A stretch of 64,000 nucleotides of DNA from Gemmobacter sp. 24YEA27 (GCF_030052995.1 NZ_JASJPW010000002.1:248001-312000); one strand, 5' to 3'. Shown: positions 27,529 through 36,949, counted from the stretch's first letter. The notes: generated by a model from the sequence alone, not told the origin. Numbers and translations are program-made.

Positions 27529-28318
27529 GGTGCTCCTCCGCCGCCTTGCGGCTTGCGCGGCGCGAGACCGCATTTTCCGACGCGCCGGTGATGGCCGCGA
27601 CCAGTTCCTGGTTGCTCGACTCGGGCGTGAAGACCCCGCCGTTCTTCCCCAGCCTGAGCACGACGATACGGTCCGCCACCGCGCGGACATCTTCCATATT
27701 ATGACTGATAACGATCACACCGAGCCCGCGCGCGCGCACCCGGTCGATCAGGTTCAGAACCTCGGCCGTCTGCGCCACGCCAAGCGCCGCCGTCGGCTCG
27801 TCCAGCATGATAATCTTCGGGTCCGTCAGCAGCGAGCGCGCAATCGCCACCGTCTGGCGCTGCCCGCCCGAAAGCGAGGCGACGGGTTCGCGCACCGAGG
27901 GTATCCGCGCCGCAAGTTCACGCAAAAGCGTCCAGGCCCGAACCTCCATCTGCACCTCGTCGAGGCGCCAGGGCGAAATCTCATGGCCGAGAAACAGGTT
28001 CGAGACGACATCGAGGTTTTCACACAGAGCAAGGTCCTGGAAGACGGTCGCGATCCCCAGATCCAGCGCTTTGGCCGGGCTGTCGAGGGTCACGGGTTTC
28101 CCCATGAACCGCACCTCGCCCGCCGAGGGCTGATGCACCCCCGCCAGCACCTTCACCAGCGTCGATTTACCGGCACCATTATCGCCGACCAGCGCCACGA
28201 CCTCACCGGCATGGACCTCAAGCTCGATATCGCTCAGCGCCGACACGGCCCCGAAATTCTTTGAAACACCTGTGAGCTGCAACAGCAGCTCCCCTTTCGG
28301 GGGTTTGTCGTCACTCAT
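27521..28318 (-). CDS. CUT2-family ABC transporter ATPase, single-domain form
   Basis: 265 aa. Walker A GDNGAGKSTLVKVLAG near residue 40, signature LSGGQRQTVAIARSLL, Walker B IIMLDEPTAALG, switch VISHNMEDV. Most CUT2 systems (RbsA, XylG) have one protein with two ATPase halves of about 500 aa; this one is the half-size type that must dimerise. It follows the binding-protein gene after a strong hairpin. Confidence 0.88.
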   Translation of the reverse strand: MSDDKPPKGELLLQLTGVSKNFGAVSALSDIELEVHAGEVVALVGDNGAGKSTLVKVLAGVHQPSAGEVRFMGKPVTLDSPAKALDLGIATVFQDLALCENLDVVSNLFLGHEISPWRLDEVQMEVRAWTLLRELAARIPSVREPVASLSGGQRQTVAIARSLLTDPKIIMLDEPTAALGVAQTAEVLNLIDRVRARGLGVIVISHNMEDVRAVADRIVVLRLGKNGGVFTPESSNQELVAAITGASENAVSRRASRKAAEEHHE

Positions 28319-28342
28319 CGCTGCGCCTTCCGCAATAGAATG

Positions 28343-28377
28343 TGGCCCGACCGCCAGGGAGCAATGCGGTCGGGCCA
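28343..28377 (-). promoter_or_regulatory. strong intra-operon hairpin between binding-protein and ATPase genes
   Basis: A perfect 12-bp stem (TGGCCCGACCGC at 28343-28354, exact partner at 28366-28377) with an 11-base loop and no T tract on the coding (minus) strand. It begins 12 bases past the binding-protein stop. Hairpins here commonly protect the 5' mRNA and make binding protein more abundant than the membrane subunits. Confidence 0.7.
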
Positions 28378-28389
28378 GAGCACGGGAGC

Positions 28390-29447
28390 TTACTCGGTGA
28401 TCCCGAGCGCCTTGCAGCCTTCGGCATATTCGCCGGTGCAGATCTGCTCAGCGGTCTGGATCCCCTTGTCGAAGATCTCGGCCTTGATGTTTTCCTTCGT
28501 CACCACGGCGGGAACGAAGAGCTCGGACGGCGTGTCATAAAGCGTGGTCTTTGCCTCGGGCGTTTCGCCATTGAGGAAGGTGACCGCAATATTCGCCGCC
28601 GCTGCCGCCACAATCTCAGAGGGTTTCGAGATCGTGTTATACTGGTCGCCCGAAATGATCAGCTGCAGCGCCGCGATGGTCGCGTCATTGCCGGTCACGG
28701 GGGAACCGGGCTCACGCCCGCCGCCTTGAAGGCCGCAACCGCGCCGCCGCCAGTGCCGTCATTCGCCGCGACCACACCGGTAATTTCGGCGCCGAAACGG
28801 GTGATCTGACCCGCCGCCCATTCCTGCGCCTTCGGCGGCGCCCAATCGGGCGTGTCGAATTCGGCAAGCGTCTTGTAGGGGGATTCCTTCAGCGCTCGAT
28901 GGATGCCGTCGCGGATCAGCCCGGCTGCCGCATCGGTGGGCGATCCATTGATCTGCAGCACCCCTGCCCCATCTGCGACGCCCGAGGCTTTCAGATGATC
29001 GGTCAGCGATTTCGCGATGGCGTAGCCAATGCCTTCATTGTCGAAAGACACATAGAAATCAGCCGGCGTTGCCGGGATCGGGCGGTCATAGGCGATGACC
29101 TTGACGCCCTGCGCCTGCGCCAGCGTCACCAGCCCCGCCGCCGCCGCCGAGTCGACCGGATCCAGCACGATGACCTTTGCGCCCTGGGTCAGCAGCGCAT
29201 TGAACTGCTGCTGTTGCAGTGCCACATCGGCATTGGCGTTCTGGTAGATCACCTCGCAAGACGGGCAAAGCTTGTCCATCTCGGCCTTGAAGCCGGGGAA
29301 GTCATGCTCTTCATAGCGGGTCGAAGCCTGGTCGGGCATCAGGAAGCCCACCACACCCGAAGGCTCCGCCAGGGCAGCAGTACCAAGCAACATGGCCAGC
29401 GCTGTCGCCATTACGGGCGCCGTTGCGGGCAAGGCATGAAATTTCAT
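28390..29447 (-). CDS. CUT2-family sugar/polyol-binding protein, one frameshift
   Basis: About 352 aa, type 1 periplasmic-binding fold with Sec signal MKFHALPATAPVMATALAM ending ALAE. GAGGAGAG precedes the ATG. Mature part: VVGFLMPDQASTRYEEHDFPGFKAEM, then KVIVLDPVDSAAAAGLV and VAANDGTGGGAVAAFKAAG, RbsB/XylF style. The frame stops at SPVPP; a sixth G at 28699-28703 (plus strand) gives PVPPVTGNDATIAALQLIISG and the full C-terminus. First gene of the ribitol operon. Confidence 0.87.
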
Positions 29448-29638
29448 CTCGTCTCTCCTCCACATGGGGCGGGCGGCCCATGCCCCCGCTGATCGCCAAC
29501 ACGGCCAATCCCGCTCCGGATGGTAAGGCCGACGAGGAGAGATGCGCCGCCAGAAAACACCGGTGATCCGGCGCATTTCTGACTTTGCTGATATCCTCCC
29601 CAGGCTCCCGAAACCGGGCCGGTGGCGCAGATTATTCG

Positions 29639-29678
29639 TGTTCCATCGATGTAGCCCTCCTGCTCAACCGATGTAGCA
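29639..29678. promoter_or_regulatory. two tandem LacI-type operators in the ribitol intergenic region
   Basis: Two 18-bp dyads centred on CG lie 22 bp apart: 29639-29656 (core CATCGATG) and 29661-29678 (TGCT...CG...AGCA ends). Both include the shared 9-mer CGATGTAGC (29647-29655 and 29669-29677). A central CG with symmetric TG/CA flanks is the LacI-family pattern, and two-turn spacing puts both on one DNA face. They lie between the divergent operon and regulator starts. Confidence 0.65.
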
Positions 29679-29736
29679 AAAGGTTGTGTCAGCGCAGCGA
29701 AACTGTCAAGCTGCATTTCCAGGGAATGAGGAAACC

Positions 29737-30807
29737 GTGACACCACTCCGTCCAAAACCTGCGCCAACGCGTGCGCGGCGCACCACGATTTACGATCTGG
29801 CGGTGCTGGTGGGCGCCTCGCCGACGGCGGTCAGCGCGGTTCTTAACGGCACCTGGAAAAAGCGCCGCATCTCTGCCTCGCTCGCGGAACGCATCACCCG
29901 CACGGCCGAGGAACAGGGCTATGCGCTGAACCTTCAGGCCAGCGGCCTGCGGCGGGAAAAATCACGGCTGATCGGGATGATCGTGCCGAAATACGACAAC
30001 CGCTATTTTGGGTCTATCGTTGAACGCTTCGAGGCAATGGCGCGGGAACGCGACCTTTTCCCAATCATTACCTGCACGATGCGCGACCCGGCGCTGGAAA
30101 TACAGGCAGCGCGCGAGATGATCTCGCATCAGGTCGATTGCCTGATTGCGACCGGCGCCACCGATCCCGACCGGATCTCGAAGATCTGCGAGGCGGCGGG
30201 GGTGCGCTCGCTCAACCTCGATCTGCCCGGCAGCCGCGCGCCTTCGGTGATCTCGGATAATTTTGGCGGTGCGCTGGCACTGACACGGCGCATCCTTGCC
30301 GCCTCGGCCAGCCAGCGCCATCGCGGCGAGCCGATCCCCTTCATCGGCGGAAGGGCGAGCGATCACAACACATCCGAGCGGATCCGGGGCTTTCGTGCCG
30401 CCCATGCAGAGGCCGGAATCACGGTGGATGAGACGATGATTCTCGCCACCGGCTACGCGCCGGACCGGGCGATCACCGCGCTGGAAGCCCTGGCCACCAG
30501 GCGCGGCCAGCTGCCGCGCGCCATATTCGTCAATTCGACCATCGCGCTGGAAGGCGTTTTGCACTGGACACGCTCCAGCGGGCATTTCGGCTCTGTCGCG
30601 CCCCATGTGGGCTGTTTCGACTGGGATCCGCTGGCGGCAGTGCTGACGGAAAATATCGTTATGGTGCAACAGGATGTTCCGGCGATGCTGGGGGCATTGT
30701 TCCGCCTGATCGACGCCGATGACCCTGCTCCGGGGCTGAGCGAGATCCCCACCCATTTCGCGCCGCAGCCCTTTGCGGGCACTGCCGCAACAGTGGGCGC
30801 CGACTGA
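29737..30807 (+). CDS. LacI/GalR-family regulator of the ribitol operon
   Basis: 356 aa from GTG 29737, preceded by TGAGGA. HTH and hinge: TTIYDLAVLVGASPTAVSAVLNGTWKKRRISASLAERITRTAEEQGYALN, with the recognition helix around PTAVSAVLN. The periplasmic-binding-like sensor domain follows (LIGMIVPKYDNRYFGSIVERFE...). It is divergent from the ribitol operon and next to the tandem operators, so it is most likely their repressor. The effector is probably ribitol or ribulose. Confidence 0.85.
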   Translation: MTPLRPKPAPTRARRTTIYDLAVLVGASPTAVSAVLNGTWKKRRISASLAERITRTAEEQGYALNLQASGLRREKSRLIGMIVPKYDNRYFGSIVERFEAMARERDLFPIITCTMRDPALEIQAAREMISHQVDCLIATGATDPDRISKICEAAGVRSLNLDLPGSRAPSVISDNFGGALALTRRILAASASQRHRGEPIPFIGGRASDHNTSERIRGFRAAHAEAGITVDETMILATGYAPDRAITALEALATRRGQLPRAIFVNSTIALEGVLHWTRSSGHFGSVAPHVGCFDWDPLAAVLTENIVMVQQDVPAMLGALFRLIDADDPAPGLSEIPTHFAPQPFAGTAATVGAD

Positions 30808-30927
30808 GCGGACCGCCATGCAACACCGGTGCGCCATAATTCCCAGGGCCTCTTGTCAGGAAATACCGGGGCGGCTACCGCTTGCCCGGAAACAGACCCC
30901 TGTCCAACCAGCCAAGGGTGACCAGTC

Positions 30928-31443
30928 TTGGAAAAAAAGCGGCTCGGCGAACTCATTGGCGCTTTTATGACGCTGCGGCCCCGGCTTCTCGCCATGGCCC
31001 AGGCGCAGCTGGGCAACCGCGCGCTGGCCGAAGATCTGGTCCAGGACACCTGGATCCGGCTGGAAACGGCACAAAGCGACAGCAGCATCGCGAATGCGGC
31101 GGGCTTTGTGTCTCAGGTCACCAAAAACGGCATCCGCGATCATTTCCGCAAGGAAAGGCGCCGCGCAGAGATCGACGCCGAGGTGCGCGATCTTCTGTGG
31201 GAACAATCCGATGAGGTCTCGGCCGAGCGCGCGGTGATGGGGCGGGACATGCTGGCCCGGGTGCAGGCGGCGCTGGAGGAACTCCCGGAAAAGACCCGCC
31301 GCATCTTTCTGATGAACCGGATCGACGGGGTGCCACATCGCAAGATTGCGCAACGGCTCGAAATGAGCGACGAAGCCGTCTATTATCACATCCGCCGCGC
31401 GCTGGAGCATCTTGCCGATCTGCGCGACGCCATGAACGATTGA
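30928..31443 (+). CDS. ECF sigma factor, FecI-like
   Basis: 171 aa. Region 2: LRPRLLAMAQAQLGNRALAEDLVQDTWIRLETA, then FVSQVTKNGIRDHFRKERRR. Region 4: LEELPEKTRRIFLMNRIDGVPHRKIAQRLEMSDEAVYYHIRRALEHL. The frame starts at TTG 30928 with AAGGGTG upstream; the first ATG at 30967 would clip region 2. It directs transcription of the downstream TonB receptor when FecR passes the surface signal. It overlaps or abuts fecR. Confidence 0.87.
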   Translation: MEKKRLGELIGAFMTLRPRLLAMAQAQLGNRALAEDLVQDTWIRLETAQSDSSIANAAGFVSQVTKNGIRDHFRKERRRAEIDAEVRDLLWEQSDEVSAERAVMGRDMLARVQAALEELPEKTRRIFLMNRIDGVPHRKIAQRLEMSDEAVYYHIRRALEHLADLRDAMND

Positions 31444-31511
31444 TCCGCCCTGCCCGTGCCGCTCTGCTCCGGCAGGTCGCGGCGCCAACGGGTTATCGCC
31501 GAGCCACAGGA

Positions 31512-32468
31512 ATGAGTGACGCCGCCCCCCGGACCAAGGCCGATGCAAAGCTCGCCCGTGAGGCGCGGGACTGGGTCGTGCGTCTTGCCTCGGGCGAGGT
31601 GGCCGCCACAGAGCTGCAACAGTTCCGCGCCTGGAAGGCACAGTCAGAGGCCCATGCCCGCGCCTTTGCCGGGGAACGCCGTTTCTGGCAACAGCTTGAC
31701 GGGCTTGGGGAAGTGGCCGGCCCGGTCCCGCCGGTGGCAAAGCCTGCCGCGCCCCGGATCGGACGGCGCGGTTTTCTGGCCGGAGGCATCGCCGCAGGCG
31801 CCGGAGCATGGGCGCTGGATCTGCCGCATCGCTGGCAGGACTGGACCGCCGATCTTCATACCGGTTTTGGCGAGATGGCGGGGATGACCCTCCCCGATGG
31901 CACGATCGCCACGCTGAACACCGACAGCGCGCTGGCGCTGGAATTCACGCAAGGGCAGCGACAGGTCAGGCTCCTGCGCGGCGAGGCCGAGTTCCGGGTG
32001 CAGGCCGGAACCAGCCCCCTGCGGGTCACGGCGCTGGATGGTGTGACCGAGGCGCAGGCCAGCCTGTTCTCGGTCGGGCTTGCAGATCGCGAGGCGCGCG
32101 TCACGGTGTCTGAGGGTCGGGTTCGGGTAAGCTCCGCTCTGGGCCAGGCGCTCGATCTTGCCGCATCGGAACAGGCGGTCTATGGCACGGGCCTGGCGGT
32201 GGCCGCGCGCGGCCCGGTCGACCGCGAGATCGCCTTCGCCTGGCGCGAGGGCCGGATCATCTTTGACGGCCGCCGCTTTGACCAGGCGGTGAGCGAACTC
32301 GCGCGGTATGTGCCCGAAAAGGTGATGCTCGGCCCCGGCGTTGATGCCGCCCTGCCGGTCAGCGCGGTCTTTTCGACCAGCGCCGCGCATGAGGCTATCG
32401 GGGCACTGGCACTGACCCAGGGCCTGTCTGTCCGGCATATTCCGCAGGTCATGATCCTGCTGAGCTGA
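31512..32468 (+). CDS. fecR: FecR-family sigma regulator
   Basis: 318 aa. N-terminal cytoplasmic DUF4880-like domain (AREARDWVVRLASGEVAATELQQFRAWKAQSEAHARAF), one membrane span in RRGFLAGGIAAGAGAWAL near residue 90, then the periplasmic FecR domain (GMTLPDGTIATLNTDSALALEF..., LLRGEAEFRVQAG). ATG 31512 is used; a TTG overlapping the sigma stop (31440) is an alternative with 24 more residues. It couples the receptor's signalling domain to the sigma factor. Confidence 0.85.
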   Translation: MSDAAPRTKADAKLAREARDWVVRLASGEVAATELQQFRAWKAQSEAHARAFAGERRFWQQLDGLGEVAGPVPPVAKPAAPRIGRRGFLAGGIAAGAGAWALDLPHRWQDWTADLHTGFGEMAGMTLPDGTIATLNTDSALALEFTQGQRQVRLLRGEAEFRVQAGTSPLRVTALDGVTEAQASLFSVGLADREARVTVSEGRVRVSSALGQALDLAASEQAVYGTGLAVAARGPVDREIAFAWREGRIIFDGRRFDQAVSELARYVPEKVMLGPGVDAALPVSAVFSTSAAHEAIGALALTQGLSVRHIPQVMILLS

Positions 32469-32644
32469 GCTGCGACGGGGCCTCAATGCCAGGTCCGTAG
32501 AATTTATTTCAGTTTTGTCTTTAGGCAAAGCCCGGCCTCACCCGTCACTGATAGGAAGGGTCCAGGCAGGCCAATACCCACGCTCTTCGCTTCACCGGCC
32601 CCGGCGATGGGGTCCGTTGCAATGACAGAAAGGGTAAGGGTCTG

Positions 32645-35098
32645 ATGCCTGCCAGTTTCCTCCATTTCCGGCGCGCGGCCGCGCGGCGCCTGACCGTTCT
32701 TTTCTCGGGGACTGCGCTCAGTCTGGGTGTGCTGGCAGGTGGCCCGGCGCTTATGGTGCTGACCGCGCCTGCGGTCATGGCGCAGAATGCGACGACCCAC
32801 CGGCTGGATATTGCGGCCAAACCGCTGGGTCAGGCGCTGCGGGATCTGGCGCGCCAGACCGGGCTGCAGATCGCCTATCGGACCTCGGTCGCAGCGGGCG
32901 CGACGGCCCCGGCGGTCAGCGGCACGATGACGGCGGAACAGGCGCTGTCGCGACTTCTGGCAGGATCCGGGCTGAATTACAGCTTCACCGGCGCCACCAC
33001 TGTGACCATTCTCGGCAACGCCTCCGACGCCTCCAGTGTTGGCGGCACTGTGGACGGCGCGCAGAACCTCGGGACGATCCTGCTGGTCACTGACCCGACC
33101 ACCACAGAGGGCAGCAATTCCTATACCACGGGCGCGGCGACAGGATCGACCGGCCTGCCGATGAGCCTGAAGGAAACGCCGCAATCGGTGAGCGTGATCA
33201 CCAGTCAGCGGCTGAAAGACCAGAATCTCGGCACCACACAGCAGATGCTGGCCTACACGACCGGCGTGCATTCGGCGATTTTCGAGACCGACCGCGACAA
33301 TACCTGGTCGCGCGGGCAATGGGTCTCAAGCTATATCGTGGATGGTGTGGTGATCGATGGCGGCATCGGCTTCATGTCGGGGGTAGGCCTGCAATCCTCG
33401 ACCTCGACCTATGATCATGCCGAGGTGGTGCGCGGCGCGACCGGCCTGCTGACCGGCCCCGGCGACCCTTCTGCCGCTGTTCGGATGGAGCGCAAGAAGG
33501 CCACTGCAACCGAGCTGACCGGCAGCATTGAGACACGCTATGGCAGCTGGAACCGCATGGGTCTGGGGCTGGATGTCTCGAACAAGCTGAATGAAAGCGG
33601 GTCTTTGCGCGGGCGTCTGGTCGTCGACCTCTACAGCGGCGACAGTTTCCGCGACCGATACAGCGTTGATAAACAAACGATCTATGGCACGCTGGCCTGG
33701 GATATAGATGACGCGACCACGCTGTCATTCAGCTATGAACACCGCAATCACGACCCGAAGGGCTCGGAATGGAGTGCCTTCCCGACGCTCTTCGCTGACG
33801 GCACTCCGACGCTTTTCCCGCGCAACTGGTCGAGCGCGCCATATTGGGCGTTCTGGTCGAGCAAACAGGATATGGCAACGATCCGGGCCGACCATGATTT
33901 CGGCGGCGGCTGGACCGGCAATGCGACGCTCAGCGGTGTTCTGCGCAGCTATTCGGCAGAAAACACCCGTTTCTATGGTCGACCGGACCCGGTGACCGGC
34001 CTTGGCATGACGCTGTTTGCCCGCAAGGCCGAGGAATGGGCGCGCCAGATCGCGCTGGATGCCTCGGTCTCCGGCCCTGTCGAGGCCTTTGGCCGCACGC
34101 ATAATCTGAACTTCGGCCTCCATGCCGGGCGCGACTGGGGCAAGGCGGATGACTATGCCATCGTCGGGGCGCAGCCGGTCATGGGCAGTGTCTATAGCTG
34201 GGATGGCAGCCTCCCCCGGCCGCAATTCACCCTGCCCCAGGCCGGGGAGTGGACCAGGAAGGCCACGGAATACTCCGCCTATGGCGCGGCCCGGGTCTCG
34301 CTGGCCGACCCGCTGACTGCAATTCTCGGTCTTCGCTATACCGACTGGAGCGCGGATACCCGCAATTTCAAGGTTTTCACTCCCTATTTCGACACCGACG
34401 ACATCTCGGTCTTTGCGAGCCATACTCAGATCTTCAACCCGCAAAGCTATCGTGACACCAACCGCAATTACCTCGACCCGGTTGAGGGCAAAAGCCAAGA
34501 GGTCGGCATCAAGGGCGAATGGTATGAAGGGCGGCTGAATGCCTCGCTGTCCTATTACCGCACCTATCAGGACAATGTCGCGACCGGTCTGGAAGATGCC
34601 AATGGCAATCCGATCTATGTGCCGGGCAGCAACGATCAGGCCTATTACGGCGCGATGGGCCAGTCGACCCGCGGCATCGAGCTGGAAGTTTCGGGCGAGA
34701 TCGCGCCCGGCTGGAACCTGTTCTTCGGCGCGGCGAAGATGAAGGCCACCAACCCCGATGGCAGCCAGGCCAACAGCTTCCTGCCGGAAAATACCCTGAA
34801 GATCTTTACCACGTACAATCTGCCGGGCGAAAACAGCCAGTGGACCATCGGTGGCGGCGCGCGCTGGCAGAGCGAAAGCTGGAACACGCTGGGCGTTCCG
34901 GGTGTCGGGTCGGTGCGGAATTCGCAGCCTTCTTTCGCGGTAGTGGATGCGATGCTGCGCTATGACATCAACGACAAATGGTCGGCACAGCTCAACATCA
35001 ACAACCTCTTCGATGAGAGCTATTACCATTCCGCCAGCGTCGCAGGCGTCTATGGCGAGCCGCGCAATGCGATGTTCACCCTGACATCGCGCTTCTGA
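32645..35098 (+). CDS. TonB-dependent siderophore-type receptor with N-terminal signalling domain
   Basis: 817 aa outer-membrane transporter. The signal peptide ends near VMAQ (residue 46). An STN signalling domain, LDIAAKPLGQALRDLARQTGLQIAYR... LLAGSGLNYSF, follows, matching the FecIR genes upstream. The plug (SLKETPQSVSVITSQRLKDQ, YDHAEVVRGATGLLTGPGDPSA) precedes a 22-strand barrel ending LTSRF with a terminal Phe. Likely ligand is a ferric siderophore, but the next gene is YncE-like, as beside E. coli YncD (PqqU), so pyrroloquinoline quinone or another chelate is possible. Confidence 0.9.
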   Translation: MPASFLHFRRAAARRLTVLFSGTALSLGVLAGGPALMVLTAPAVMAQNATTHRLDIAAKPLGQALRDLARQTGLQIAYRTSVAAGATAPAVSGTMTAEQALSRLLAGSGLNYSFTGATTVTILGNASDASSVGGTVDGAQNLGTILLVTDPTTTEGSNSYTTGAATGSTGLPMSLKETPQSVSVITSQRLKDQNLGTTQQMLAYTTGVHSAIFETDRDNTWSRGQWVSSYIVDGVVIDGGIGFMSGVGLQSSTSTYDHAEVVRGATGLLTGPGDPSAAVRMERKKATATELTGSIETRYGSWNRMGLGLDVSNKLNESGSLRGRLVVDLYSGDSFRDRYSVDKQTIYGTLAWDIDDATTLSFSYEHRNHDPKGSEWSAFPTLFADGTPTLFPRNWSSAPYWAFWSSKQDMATIRADHDFGGGWTGNATLSGVLRSYSAENTRFYGRPDPVTGLGMTLFARKAEEWARQIALDASVSGPVEAFGRTHNLNFGLHAGRDWGKADDYAIVGAQPVMGSVYSWDGSLPRPQFTLPQAGEWTRKATEYSAYGAARVSLADPLTAILGLRYTDWSADTRNFKVFTPYFDTDDISVFASHTQIFNPQSYRDTNRNYLDPVEGKSQEVGIKGEWYEGRLNASLSYYRTYQDNVATGLEDANGNPIYVPGSNDQAYYGAMGQSTRGIELEVSGEIAPGWNLFFGAAKMKATNPDGSQANSFLPENTLKIFTTYNLPGENSQWTIGGGARWQSESWNTLGVPGVGSVRNSQPSFAVVDAMLRYDINDKWSAQLNINNLFDESYYHSASVAGVYGEPRNAMFTLTSRF

Positions 35099-35157
35099 TG
35101 CCTGGCCCCGGTGCTGGCCGCCGGGGCTTTCAGACCACTCGCAAAGGCAGATTTCCC

Positions 35158-36314
35158 ATGACTTTTCTTCCACGCAGGGGGCTCGCGCTGGCAGTCCTCC
35201 TCTTCACCGCATCGCCCCTGCTGGCCGAGGGCCTTCCTCAGATGCTGCCGGACGAATTCGCGCCCGCTGCCACCCGCACCAGCACCATTCCCGGCGGCTA
35301 TGAGGTGCTCTCGGTTCCCGAGCTCGGCGCGGTGTTTGCCGCCTCGGTGCCCGATTTCACCGATGGCGCATCAGGCGATGTCTATATGCTCGATGCAGAC
35401 ACCCTCGCCCCGATCCGGCGCATCCAGCTGAAACGCCGGCCCTTCGCGCTGGCGGTCGATCATGCGAGGGGCTTGCTTTACGCCGGGAATACAAAGGACG
35501 GGTCGCTGTCGGTGATCGATGCGCGCAGCGGCCTGTTCCTGCGCACGATCCAGCTCGGGAAAACCGGTGCCAATGGCAAGATGGAACATACCCGCATGAT
35601 CGAGGTCGATCAGACAACAGGCCGCGTTTTCGTCACCGGCCCGACCGATGAGGGCATTGTCTGGATCATTGACGGCGCAACCGGCGAGGTCACCTCGCGC
35701 ACCGATAAAGCGGTGATCTGGGCGGCGGGTCTGGCGTTTGACGGGCGTGACCGCCTCTATGTCGGGGGGGCGGGGCCGAGGAAATCCTCGTTCTGAACGC
35801 GGTAACCGGCGAGAAGATCACCACCTTCTCGACCGGCGATACGCCGCCCGGCCAGGGCGATAAATCCGCGCATTTCATGGTGAACCTCTCGCTGGATGCG
35901 GCGGGTGGCCGGCTCTTTGCCGTCGACAGCCATGAGGGCAGGCTCTACGTCTTCAACACCGCTGATGGCAGTATTCTGGCCCAGGTGCCGATTGGTCCTG
36001 GCGCGCTGGATGTGATCTGGAACCCGGTGCGCGATGAGGCCTATGTCACCTGGTATGGCATCAACAGCCAGCTGCGCGACGGCACCGGCGGCATCACCGT
36101 GGTCAATACCAAAGACTACAGCGTCACCCGTGATCTCGCGGTCAAGACCTTCCCGAGCAACCTTTCGCTGGACGAGAGCGGGCAGGTTCTGTTCGCCTCG
36201 GTCTCGGAACCCTCAAATGACCAGCATCCGGATTATGCCCCGGGCACAATCGGATCGGTGATCCGGCTGGATCTGGCGATCCTTGGCGATCTGATGGCGG
36301 CTAAAACCCCCTGA
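35158..36314 (+). CDS. yncE: YncE-like YVTN beta-propeller protein, secreted, one frameshift
   Basis: About 385 aa. Sec signal MTFLPRRGLALAVLLFTASPLLAEG. Propeller blades show the repeated D-x-x-T/A...V...G-x-x-P pattern: YAGNTKDGSLSVIDARSGLFLRTIQL and LFAVDSHEGRLYVFNTADGSILAQVPIG. The frame stops at GAGPRKSSF; one extra G at 35772-35775 restores AEEILVLNAVTGEKI and the C-terminal half. It starts 59 bases after the receptor stop and is likely co-transcribed, as yncD and yncE are linked in E. coli. Function of YncE itself is not settled. Confidence 0.82.
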
Positions 36315-36351
36315 CCCCGACCGGAAGGCCCCATTCGCCCCCCCTGCCCTC

Positions 36352-36376
36352 TGACCCGCGCCTTTGGCGCGGGTCA
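36352..36376 (+). terminator. strong hairpin after yncE
   Basis: A perfect 11-bp stem (TGACCCGCGCC at 36352-36362, partner at 36366-36376) with a TTT loop, 38 bases past the stop, followed by a modest T content. Confidence 0.75.
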
Positions 36377-36414
36377 TGTCATTTCTGCGCGTCAGGAGAA
36401 CAATTTTCCCGTCA

Positions 36415-36431
36415 GTAGCATGATACTACCC
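36415..36431 (+). promoter_or_regulatory. putative operator ATGATACTACCC upstream of gloA
   Basis: The 12-mer ATGATACTACCC (36420-36431) is 47 bases upstream of the gloA ATG. The identical 12-mer occurs on the minus strand 55 bases upstream of dld (41289-41300). GTAG at 36415-36418 gives this copy weak dyad symmetry with CTAC. Confidence 0.5.
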
Positions 36432-36477
36432 CCGTGATCCGGTTCTGTCCTTTGCTGTACCAAAGCAAGGAGACACT

Positions 36478-36873
36478 ATGGCCCGGATGATTCACACCAT
36501 GATCCGCGTGCTGGACGAAGCCCGTTCGCTCGCATTCTATGACCAGGCTTTCGGCCTGAACGTGGTGGAACGCCTCGATTTCGAGACCTTCACCCTGATC
36601 TACCTCGCCAATGCCGAAACCGGGTTCGAGCTGGAGCTGACCGTCAACAAGGGCCGTGTTGAGCCCTATAACCTCGGCGATGGTTACGGCCATCTCGCGG
36701 TCTCGGTCACTGATGTGAATGCAGAACATGCGCGCCTGGAAGCTGCCGGTCTTGCCCCGCGCAAACTGGTCGATTTCGCCCCAGGCGGCGACGTCATCGC
36801 CCGGTTTTTCTTTATCGCCGATCCCGACGGTTACCAGATCGAAGTGCTGCAGCGCGCGGGGCGCTACCAATAA
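36478..36873 (+). CDS. gloA: lactoylglutathione lyase (glyoxalase I)
   Basis: 131 aa VOC-fold metalloenzyme that isomerises the methylglyoxal-glutathione hemithioacetal to S-lactoylglutathione. The four metal ligands line up with E. coli GloA: His6, Glu53, His72 and Glu122, in IHTMIRVLD, ELELT, GYGHLAVS and DGYQIEVLQ. AAGGAG precedes the ATG. It heads a plus-strand group with the dehydrogenase subunit genes, and faces a D-lactate dehydrogenase, the enzyme that uses the end product of the glyoxalase pathway. Confidence 0.88.
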   Translation: MARMIHTMIRVLDEARSLAFYDQAFGLNVVERLDFETFTLIYLANAETGFELELTVNKGRVEPYNLGDGYGHLAVSVTDVNAEHARLEAAGLAPRKLVDFAPGGDVIARFFFIADPDGYQIEVLQRAGRYQ

Positions 36874-36949
36874 TCTGAAACGGCATCCCTGCGCGGAAGA
36901 GGAGCCGCGCCGGGAACTCCCAGCCGACTGAGAAAGCAAGGAGGAGACT

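Noticed and set aside
26251..27591. 446-codon plus-strand frame over the ribitol permease
   Set aside because: Low-complexity His/Arg/Gln composition; antisense to a real polytopic membrane protein.
32469..32644. FecI-type promoter upstream of the TonB receptor
   Set aside because: The gap contains an A+T-rich patch near 32500-32520, but I could not identify a convincing ECF -35/-10 pair or a Fur box.
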